From: Planctomycetaceae bacterium
GTDB lineage: Bacteria > Planctomycetota > Phycisphaerae > Phycisphaerales > UBA1924
Direction of reading: 5' to 3'
DNA length: 62,052 nucleotides
NCBI GenBank assembly: GCA_021294835.1
Contig: JAJTDF010000005.1
Coordinates: 1 to 62,052 of the forward strand
Position 1 is the first letter of the stretch; each line of letters begins with the position of its first letter. The position numbers and the translations under genes were made by a program. Of the stretch, positions 26,629-33,431 are shown piece after piece. The notes under the pieces were generated by a model. The model was not told the DNA's origin. It saw nothing but the letters and a program-made list of their open reading frames with translations, and did not search any database.

Positions 26629-28161
26629 TTAGCCTCGCAGCAGCTGCAGCGCCGACTGCGGCTGGCTGTTGGCCAGACCCAGCGAGTTCTGCGCCGCCTG
26701 CGAGAGAATCTGCGACCGCGTCAGGCCGGCCGTTTCGGTCGCGAAGTCCGCGTCGCGGATCACCGACTCGGCAGCCGCCGAGTTCTCCAGGCTGATACCC
26801 AGGTTGCGGATCGTCGCGCCCACGGTGTTCTTCTGGAACGCACCCAGCCGCCCGCGAAGAGCCGACACCTGCCGGATCGACTCATCCACAACCTTGCCGG
26901 CGCCCACCAGGTCGCCGTTGACCATGTTGAAGCTCCGTCCGTTGCCCAGCGAGGACAGGAAGCCCACGCTGGAGTTGCCCAGCTTGCGGGCGGAGACGTT
27001 CTGGATGCCGATGGCCACCTTGCCGGCCACGTCCACCTTGCTGGCCAGCTGGAACTCCGCTCCGCCGCCGGTGATCGTGAAGGCGTTGATCATGCCCCGC
27101 GTCTGCGACGTGCTGGTGTTGAAGGAGATCTCCACATCCAGGAAGTCCGTGTTCACCCGCGCCGTCCGGCCGTTGGTCGTCGCCGCCACGCCGTTGATGG
27201 TCGCGGCGATGTTCTGGCCGATGTCCCGAACGCCGTTGGCCGCCGTCGTTGAGGTAAAGGCCGTGACCGACGCGGTGTCCGGGCTGCTCGCGTTTCCTGA
27301 GAGCATGCCGTAGATGCCCACGCCCGAACCGGCGATGCCGGCCGAGTTCACCACCCGGACGGAGGCGAACTGCTCACTGCCGAATTCCACCGAACGCAGC
27401 CGGATGCCGTTGGTGCCCGAACCCGAGGTGTACACGCTGGCCGACACGCCCGTGACCGAGGTGTAGGTGTTGATCGCGTCGACGATCTGCTGGCGGGTGG
27501 TGCCCGAGGCAAACGACAGCTCTCGGGAGCCGACCGATCCGGCGATCTCCAGCGTGAACAGCCCGTTGCCGCCGCCGTTGAGGTTCAGGTTGCCGTTGGT
27601 GGAGAGGAACAGCGCACCCTGCTGGGCTGAAGTCGTCACCAGCGCCTGCACCGAGAGCGACTGTCCACGCGCCAGCTTGGCCGAATTCACGCGGAAGTCC
27701 GTCACGCCCGCAGACACGTTGGTCGACGTGAAGTCGAAGCTGCCGTTGAGCAGCTTCACGCCCTGGAAGTTGGTGCTCTCCGCCAGCCGATCGATGGTCT
27801 GAAGAATCGAGTCGATCTGCAGCTGATTGGCCGTCTTCTCTTCAGCAGAAAGCCCCGCGCTGTTCGCCGTGCCGGTCACCAGGCTCCGAAGTTCCGTCAG
27901 CAGAGTCGAGAGTTCCTGCAGGCCGCCTTCAGCGATGTTGACCAGCTGGTCGGTCCGCTCCGCGTTGCCGATCGCCGCGGTCAGCGCTGACTTCTCGGCA
28001 CGCAGATTCTCGCTGGCGATCAGGCCCGCGGGATCATCCTTGCCGCGGTTGATCCGCAGACCGGTGCTCAGACGCTCCAGCGTTGTGTTCAACGACTTGT
28101 TGTTGGTGTTCAGGTTCCGCTGAGCGATCAGCGACGACGGGTTGGTGTTGATGCGGCTCAT
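26629..28161 (-). CDS. fliC: Flagellin (copy 2)
   Basis: 510 residues from the ATG at 28161, where the conserved MSRINTNPSS begins; the frame is open 21 codons further but that part is not flagellin. AAGGA precedes the start. D0/D1 helices at both ends match copies 1 and 3 almost exactly (NRGKDDPAGLIASENLRAEK, SVIRDADFATETAGLTRSQI). The central domain is very similar to copy 3, with a shared INTYTSVTGVSASVYTSGSG-type segment. It ends LLRG. The 407 bases upstream hold the leader and the previous gene's terminator. Confidence 0.95.
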   Translation of the reverse strand: MSRINTNPSSLIAQRNLNTNNKSLNTTLERLSTGLRINRGKDDPAGLIASENLRAEKSALTAAIGNAERTDQLVNIAEGGLQELSTLLTELRSLVTGTANSAGLSAEEKTANQLQIDSILQTIDRLAESTNFQGVKLLNGSFDFTSTNVSAGVTDFRVNSAKLARGQSLSVQALVTTSAQQGALFLSTNGNLNLNGGGNGLFTLEIAGSVGSRELSFASGTTRQQIVDAINTYTSVTGVSASVYTSGSGTNGIRLRSVEFGSEQFASVRVVNSAGIAGSGVGIYGMLSGNASSPDTASVTAFTSTTAANGVRDIGQNIAATINGVAATTNGRTARVNTDFLDVEISFNTSTSQTRGMINAFTITGGGAEFQLASKVDVAGKVAIGIQNVSARKLGNSSVGFLSSLGNGRSFNMVNGDLVGAGKVVDESIRQVSALRGRLGAFQKNTVGATIRNLGISLENSAAAESVIRDADFATETAGLTRSQILSQAAQNSLGLANSQPQSALQLLRG

Positions 28162-28163
28162 GT

Positions 28164-28182
28164 TTCGTCCTTGATTCCCGAA
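28164..28182 (-). promoter_or_regulatory. Hairpin with GGA in loop at flagellin 2 ribosome site
   Basis: In the mRNA: UUCG, an 11-base loop ending AAGGA, then CGAA, placed two bases before the AUG. The ribosome site AAGGA is in the loop. The stem is weak (four bp). Confidence 0.35.
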
Positions 28183-28484
28183 CTCGACCGGAGGCGATGC
28201 CTGGGCAGGTCCTTCGCCCGTCATCCCACCTTCCGACCGGCCGTCCGTAGGAGGGCCGTTTCCTCAAGCGTGCCGCGGCATCCGTACCGCTGGCGTGCGT
28301 CGCTTGTCGGACCATGGGCTGATGCCGAGAACATCGAGCCGCTTCGGTGCGTCAATGAGGACCATCGCTCGCAGCGCGGTTTCCCGCAGCGGCACAGACC
28401 GAACAGCCCGCCTCGCCGTCACCAACGGCGCTGTTGACCATGTCGGTCCGGCCGATAACGATCCCATGTTGGACACCAAAAACG
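28183..28484. other. Leader region of flagellin 2
   Basis: About 300 bases without a gene. I see no convincing promoter. A GCCGATAA match at 28451 points the wrong way and lacks a -35 partner. Confidence 0.4.
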
Positions 28485-28517
28485 AAAAACCGCCCCGGCG
28501 AGCGCCAGGGCGGTTGA
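28485..28517 (-). terminator. Rho-independent terminator after flagellin 3
   Basis: A stem AACCGCCC/GGGCGGTT extends inward through GGC/GCC with one T-G pair. On the minus strand it is followed by TTTTTCGTTTTT. Confidence 0.8.
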
Positions 28518-28568
28518 TGGAGACGGAGTTGGGCCGCTTATGCGGACGCCCGAGCGTCCGCTCGCGGA

Positions 28569-30098
28569 TTACCGCAGCAGCTGCAGGGCTGACTGCGGCT
28601 GGCTGTTGGCCAGACCCAGCGAGTTGGACGCTGCCTGTGAGAGGATCTGCGACCGCGTCAACCCGGCCGTTTCGGTTGCGAAGTCCGCGTCGCGGATGAC
28701 CGACTCGGCGGCCGCCGAGTTCTCCAGGCTGATGCCCATGTTGCGGATCGTCGCGCCCACGGTGTTCTTCTGGAACGCACCCAGCCGGCCGCGGAGAGCC
28801 GAGACCTGCCGGATCGACTCATCGACCACCTTGCCAGCGGCGATCAGGTCGCCGTTGACCACGTTGTTCGCGCGGCCGTTGCCCAGCGTGGAGAGGTAGC
28901 CCAAGGAGGAATTGCCCAGCTTGCGAGTCGCAACATTCTGGATGCCGATGGCCACCTTGCCGGCCACGTCCACCTTGCTGGCCAGCTGGAACTCGGCGCC
29001 GCCGCCGGTGATTGTAAATGCGTTCACCGCGCCGCGGGTCTGCGACGTGCTGGTGTTGAACGAGATCTCCACATCCAGGAAGTCGGTGTTCACCCGCGCC
29101 GTCCGGCCGTTGGTCGTCGCCGCCACGCCGTTGATGGTCGCGGCGACGTTCTGGCCGGTGTCGCGGACACCGTTGGTCGCCGCCGTCGACGTGAAGGACG
29201 TCGGGCTTGAGGTGCTCGGTCGGCTGCCGTTGGTTGACAGAGCGTTGTAGATGCCCACGTTGGAGCCGGCGATACCCGCCGAGTTCACCACACGCACCGA
29301 GACGAACTGATCCGCGCCGAACTCGGAAGACCGCAGACGGATGCCGTTGGTGCCCGAGCCCGAGGTGTACACGCTGGCCGATACGCCCGTCACCGCGGAG
29401 TACGTGTTGATCGCGTCAACGACCTGCTGACGGGTCGTGCCCGACGCGAAGGACAGCTCGCGGCTGCCCTGGTTGCCCGTCACTTCGATGGTGAACAGAC
29501 CGTTGCCGCCGCCGTTGAGGTTCAGGTTGCCGTTGGTGGAGAGGAATAGTGCGCCCTGCTGCGCCGAAGTCGTGACCAGAGCCTGAACCGAGATGTTCTG
29601 GCCCCGACTCAGCTTGGCGGAGTTCACGCGGAAGTCGGTCACGCCGGAGGACACGTTGGCGGTCGTGAAGTCAAAGTTGCCGTTGAGCAGCTTCACGCCT
29701 TGGAAGTTCGTCGAGTCCGCCAGCCGATCCACGGTCTGCAGGATTGAGTCGATCTGCAGCTGGTTGGCCTGCTTCTCTTCCTGCGACAGGCCGGCGCTGT
29801 TCGCCGTCGCCGTCACCAGACTCTTCAGGTCCGTCAGCAGGGTCGAGAGTTCCTGCAGACCGCCCTCGGCGATGTTCACCAGCTGGTCGGTCCGCTCCGC
29901 GTTGCTGATCGCCGAGGTGAGCGCCGCCTTCTCGGACCGCAGGTTTTCACTGGCGATCAGGCCGGCAGGGTCGTCCTTGCCGCGGTTGATGCGAAGGCCG
30001 GTGCTCAATCGCTCCAGGGTCGTGTTGACCGTGCGGCTGTTCTGGCCCAGGTTGCGCTGGGCGATCAGCGAGGCGGGATTGGTGTTGATACGAGACAT
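28569..30098 (-). CDS. fliC: Flagellin (copy 3)
   Basis: 509 residues from the ATG at 30098 with GGAGG eight bases upstream; the 89 codons of open frame before it are not flagellin-like. Terminal domains match copies 1 and 2 (LSTGLRINRGKDDPAGLIAS; GRLGAFQKNTVGATIRNMGI). The central domain is nearest to copy 2. Small differences include QAASNSLG in place of QAAQNSLG in the last helix. It is separated from copy 4 upstream by 446 bases that hold a hairpin and a long leader. Confidence 0.95.
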   Translation of the reverse strand: MSRINTNPASLIAQRNLGQNSRTVNTTLERLSTGLRINRGKDDPAGLIASENLRSEKAALTSAISNAERTDQLVNIAEGGLQELSTLLTDLKSLVTATANSAGLSQEEKQANQLQIDSILQTVDRLADSTNFQGVKLLNGNFDFTTANVSSGVTDFRVNSAKLSRGQNISVQALVTTSAQQGALFLSTNGNLNLNGGGNGLFTIEVTGNQGSRELSFASGTTRQQVVDAINTYSAVTGVSASVYTSGSGTNGIRLRSSEFGADQFVSVRVVNSAGIAGSNVGIYNALSTNGSRPSTSSPTSFTSTAATNGVRDTGQNVAATINGVAATTNGRTARVNTDFLDVEISFNTSTSQTRGAVNAFTITGGGAEFQLASKVDVAGKVAIGIQNVATRKLGNSSLGYLSTLGNGRANNVVNGDLIAAGKVVDESIRQVSALRGRLGAFQKNTVGATIRNMGISLENSAAAESVIRDADFATETAGLTRSQILSQAASNSLGLANSQPQSALQLLR

Positions 30099-30118
30099 CG
30101 CGTGTACCTCCGTGCGCG
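30099..30118 (-). promoter_or_regulatory. Hairpin with GGAGG in loop at flagellin 3 ribosome site
   Basis: In the mRNA: CGCG, a 12-base loop CACGGAGGUACA, then CGCG, directly before the AUG. The loop contains ACGGA and the whole Shine-Dalgarno. This is the best of the three GGA-loop candidates. Confidence 0.45.
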
Positions 30119-30486
30119 GGGCCGGGCGCTTGCAGAAGCCCTGACGACGCCCGGCGCTGCAGGACGCCTGAGGCGTCCCGTCGGACATTGAACCGCCTCG
30201 GCGTCCATACCGTGGGCGGGCGTGCCGCGCCCCTGCGGGGAGGCGTCGCGCGAACGTCGCATCGTCTTTGGAGTCGCTCACCCAAAGCCCAACGTGCGTG
30301 CGCCGGGTTTCCGGGCGTGTCTCAGTGTGCATGGCTCGCCCCTCCGGCGCAGCTTCACGGCTCATGGCGTCCGCTAAGCCGTTTGGACGTCCCGGAACCG
30401 CCTGGTGACCTGCTTGTGTCCGGCCCGGTGCGTGCCGGTCCGCACCCGCACCACCGGTCGGCCGTTCGACCCTGGGCGCGCAGCAC
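30119..30486. other. Leader region of flagellin 3
   Basis: About 370 bases without a convincing gene. A CGTGCC core at 30431 lacks a -12 partner, so I do not call a promoter. Confidence 0.4.
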
Positions 30487-30511
30487 AGCCCGGCGGGGTT
30501 GCCGCCGGGCT
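30487..30511 (-). terminator. GC-rich hairpin after flagellin 4
   Basis: A perfect 10-bp stem AGCCCGGCGG/CCGCCGGGCT with a five-base loop lies 34 bases past the flagellin 4 stop. It has no T-run, so it may be a weak terminator or an mRNA 3' end stabiliser. Confidence 0.5.
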
Positions 30512-30544
30512 CTCAGGTGCTTCAAATGTCTGTGGTCGTGGGGT

Positions 30545-32095
30545 TTACACTCGCAGCAGCTGCAGGACGCTCTGGGCCTGCTGGTTGGCCAGCTGCAGCA
30601 CGCTCTGGCCGGCGTTGGCGAGGATCTGGGCTCGCGTCAGCGCCGCGGTTTCGGTAGCGAAGTCCGCGTCGCGGATGATCGACTGGCTGGCCGAGAGGTT
30701 CTCGATGGCCGTCTGAATCGACCGCATATTGGTGTCCAGCGTATTGCGTTCCAGGGCGCCCAGTCGCCCGCGGATCACTGACACGTCGTCGATGGCTGTG
30801 GTGATGATCGCGGATGCGTTGCGGAAATTGCGCGACTTGAGATCGTTGGTGCCGCCGGATCGAAGCGACGAGAGGAACTGGAGTTCATCGCCGATCAGCG
30901 TTCCGCCCAGTCTGGACGCGGCGACTGACGGCAGCGACACGAAGACCTGCTGGGAGGAGTTGATTTCCGAGCCGAGCTGATAGAGTGCTCCGCCGCCGGT
31001 GATCCGGAATGTGGTGGTGGCGGCATTCCGCGTAGCCAGGTCGCGGGACAGCGTCAGGTCCATGTTCAACTGGCTGGAGTTGGGCAGGCTGAGCTTCAGG
31101 CCGTCGCCCGAGGCGAGCACGCCGTTCACTACAGCGAACACGTCCCGTCCGGTGTCACGGGTGGCCTCGATCATCTGGCCGTTGCCGATCAGCGAGGGGA
31201 TGTCGATCCCGCTCCGGAAGGGCAGTTCGTCGCGCAGCTTGTAGGTGCGGAAGGCGCCTCCGTCAGTCGGCCCGCCCAGTCGGGTGACCGAGACAAAGTC
31301 GCGGCTGCCGAACCCGATGGAGGAGAAGATCATGCCCGAGTTCGGATCGCCTGGGTTGATCAGCGATGCCGAGACTCCGGTGGCTTCCTTGAAGGCGTTG
31401 ATGCCCTGCACCACCTCGCCGAGCGGACGACCTGAGATGAAGGTGATCGTCTGCACGCCTCGCGGGCCGACGATTTCCATCGTGGTGGTGCTCTGGATGA
31501 CGCCGTTGCCCAGGCCGCCGGCGTAGTCACCCCGCATGAACAGCTTGCCGGTCTGGGCGGAGGCGACGGTGCGGACGTCGACCTGGATGGAGCTCTGGGT
31601 GCCGAAGTTGGCGGAGAAGATCTGGGCCTTGGAGATGGCCGAGTTCCGCAGCCCCGACAGCACGTAGTCCAGCGAGCCGTTGAGCAGCTTCAGGCCGCCG
31701 AAGCTGGCGGAGTTGGAGATGCGCGTGATGGACTCGATGGCCGAGTCGAGCTGGAGCTGGTTGGCTTCCCGCTCCTCGTCGGACAGGGCGCCGGTGTTTG
31801 CCGCTTCGACCATCAGACCCCGCACGGAGTTGAGCAGTTCGGCGATCTCGTTCAGCGAGCTCTCCGCTGTGGAGATCACCGAGCTGGCCCGCTCGGAGTT
31901 CTTGATGGCCTGTTGCAGCCCCGAAATCTCCGAGCCGATGCGGTTGGAGATGATCAGTCCTGCGGGGTCGTCGGCTCCGCGGTTGATGCGCAGGCCCGTC
32001 GAGAGCCGTTGCAGACGCACGCCCAACTCGGAGTTGGCCTTGGACAGGTTGCTGCGGGCGATCTGACTGGGAACGTTGCTGTTGATTCGGGTCAT
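30545..32095 (-). CDS. Divergent flagellin (copy 4)
   Basis: A 516-residue flagellin that clearly differs from the other three. It starts MTRINSNVPSQIARSNLSKA and has LSTGLRINRGADDPAGLIIS. The first helices include an ISTAESSLNEIAELLNSVRG stretch, and the C-terminus is ASQSIIRDADFATETAALTR and ends LQLLRV. The central domain has little in common with copies 1-3. It is first in the array in transcription order and the only copy with a good sigma-54-type promoter. That position and sequence suggest it is either the proximal filament segment or a minor subunit. GGAGG lies seven bases before the ATG, inside a hairpin stem. Confidence 0.93.
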   Translation of the reverse strand: MTRINSNVPSQIARSNLSKANSELGVRLQRLSTGLRINRGADDPAGLIISNRIGSEISGLQQAIKNSERASSVISTAESSLNEIAELLNSVRGLMVEAANTGALSDEEREANQLQLDSAIESITRISNSASFGGLKLLNGSLDYVLSGLRNSAISKAQIFSANFGTQSSIQVDVRTVASAQTGKLFMRGDYAGGLGNGVIQSTTTMEIVGPRGVQTITFISGRPLGEVVQGINAFKEATGVSASLINPGDPNSGMIFSSIGFGSRDFVSVTRLGGPTDGGAFRTYKLRDELPFRSGIDIPSLIGNGQMIEATRDTGRDVFAVVNGVLASGDGLKLSLPNSSQLNMDLTLSRDLATRNAATTTFRITGGGALYQLGSEINSSQQVFVSLPSVAASRLGGTLIGDELQFLSSLRSGGTNDLKSRNFRNASAIITTAIDDVSVIRGRLGALERNTLDTNMRSIQTAIENLSASQSIIRDADFATETAALTRAQILANAGQSVLQLANQQAQSVLQLLRV

Positions 32096-32102
32096 GGCAA
32101 TC

Positions 32103-32118
32103 CTCCGTGATTGCGGAG
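32103..32118 (-). promoter_or_regulatory. Hairpin that pairs the flagellin 4 ribosome site
   Basis: In the mRNA: CUCCG-CAAUCA-CGGAG, immediately followed by GAUUGCC and AUG. The Shine-Dalgarno GGAG(G) is in the 3' arm, so folding would limit initiation. This differs from the other three flagellins, where GGA is in the loop. Confidence 0.45.
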
Positions 32119-32145
32119 TGAGGGGGTCATGGTGCTGAACTGCTC

Positions 32146-32161
32146 AGCATGTCGCGTGCCA
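32146..32161 (-). promoter_or_regulatory. Sigma-54-type promoter of flagellin 4
   Basis: On the minus strand TGGCACG-N4-ATGCT. The -24 element is a perfect match, and GG and GC are ten bases apart as required. Predicted start is near 32135, giving a leader of about 40 bases that contains the 32103-32118 hairpin. Confidence 0.6.
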
Positions 32162-32242
32162 CTGCGTTGAGATCCGAAGCGGCATGCCGGGACTTGAGGG
32201 AACTTCCTCACCGGGTGGCGGGAAGACGCACGGGTGGTCATG

Positions 32243-32629
32243 TCACTGGCCCGATGCCAGGCGAAGCGGGGTGGGTTGCGGGGGCTGACTGTGCGGTGCG
32301 GTGCCGCCGGCGGGCGGCGAGACCGACGGCCGACCGGCGGAGGCAGCGCCCTGCGCCGGCACCGCCGGAACCGAAGCGCCGGCGAGGTTGGCGATACGAG
32401 GACGGACACCTGTCTGAACGCTGCGGGGATTCACCTCGCCGGCGTCGACGCGGGCGGCCCGCTGATTCTCAGCTCGGATGGCCTCGTAGACCTCCTTGCG
32501 GTGAACCGCGACGCGGGACGGTGCGCTGATGCCCAGGCGGACCTTGTCGCCTCGGACATCCACCACCGTGATTTCGATGTCGTCCCCGATCATGATGGTC
32601 TGATCGCGCTGACGTGAGAGCACGAGCAT
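32243..32629 (-). CDS. csrA: Carbon storage regulator CsrA with long C-terminal tail
   Basis: 128 residues from the ATG at 32629 (AAGGA upstream); the open frame before it is not CsrA. The first 62 residues are a normal CsrA: MLVLSRQRDQTIMIG, VRGDKVRLGISAP and VHRKEVYEAI with the RNA-binding Leu4 and Arg near 44. It binds GGA motifs in mRNA leaders as a dimer. The remaining 66 residues are Pro/Ala/Ser-rich and probably disordered; typical CsrA is 60-75 residues. It lies between fliW and the flagellin array, the arrangement in which FliW and flagellin control CsrA activity. Confidence 0.93.
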   Translation of the reverse strand: MLVLSRQRDQTIMIGDDIEITVVDVRGDKVRLGISAPSRVAVHRKEVYEAIRAENQRAARVDAGEVNPRSVQTGVRPRIANLAGASVPAVPAQGAASAGRPSVSPPAGGTAPHSQPPQPTPLRLASGQ

Positions 32630-32848
32630 GCTCAATTCCTTCTGTGGACGTGGCGCGTCCGATTCCGACCTGGTCGGACGCCATGTATGAGCGGAAAGCG
32701 AAGGGCCCGGGAGCTGGCTCCGCCTCATCCCCGGGCGGGACGAGCGGGACGGTGCAGGGGCCTGGCGGTCTGTCGGCTGTCGGCGGATGGTGCGGACGGG
32801 GTTCGTCCGCGCTCCGCCGTGGGCCGGGGCCGGCCAGGCGGCCGGAAC

Positions 32849-33301
32849 TCAGGCCGGGATGGCCACCGCGGGCGAGGTGACCTCGATGAGTCGCTCGCGG
32901 GTGCCCCAGCGTTTCTCAGCGAGCACGACCTGCTCGCCGATCCTGTCGGTGCAGTTGAGCACCAGCGGACCCTGAAGATTGCCATACAGGGTGCGGTCGA
33001 TGCGGTTGACGATGACCATGATCTGCGTCTGGGTCTGGTCGGTGATCTGCAGATCCTGCGCCTGCTCGGAACGGATGGGAACCTGATAGCCGTCGTAGAA
33101 CAGGGTGGGGTCGGTGATCAGGAAGGCCAGGTCGGGCCGGTCGACCGACTGAAGCCAGTAGAAGCACGGCTCGGTGGACAGGGCGTCGTGCAGGAGCACG
33201 AATCGCCGGGCCTCTTCAAAGCCCGGAAGGCCCTTGGGGAAGGTGAACACCCGGTCCTCCGGGATGTTCACGGTACCGAAACGCGTGGTATTGATGTTCA
33301 T
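32849..33301 (-). CDS. fliW: Flagellar assembly factor FliW
   Basis: 150 residues from the ATG at 33301; the earlier open frame is not FliW-like. It has the conserved start MNINTTRFGTVNIPED, IFTFPKGLPGFEE-type motif (here FTFPKGLPGFEEARRF), FYWLQSVDRPDLAFLITDP and PLVLNCTDRIGEQVVL. FliW binds either flagellin or CsrA. When flagellin is exported, FliW is freed and removes CsrA from flagellin mRNA. It sits directly between flgL and csrA on the same strand, as in many other bacteria, so the regulatory partner set is complete here. Confidence 0.94.
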   Translation of the reverse strand: MNINTTRFGTVNIPEDRVFTFPKGLPGFEEARRFVLLHDALSTEPCFYWLQSVDRPDLAFLITDPTLFYDGYQVPIRSEQAQDLQITDQTQTQIMVIVNRIDRTLYGNLQGPLVLNCTDRIGEQVVLAEKRWGTRERLIEVTSPAVAIPA

Positions 33302-33431
33302 GGAGAATCGCTCCGGAAACGCGACCCAGTGCCTCGGAGCGGCTGAGTCGGCGATGACGACGCCGACTCGCTGCGTGCCTCCCGGCCCGGGTCGCGGAGC
33401 CGAGAGTGTGGGAATCCGGAAACCCCGGCGA

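Noticed and set aside
28451-28458. GCCGATAA, a perfect sigma-28 -10 box
   Set aside because: It is on the plus strand, pointing away from the flagellins, and no TAAA-type -35 lies 15 bases upstream.
32849-33301. A longer fliW beginning at 33463
   Set aside because: The 54 extra residues have no FliW similarity, and MNINTTRFGTVNIPE at 33301 is the usual family start.
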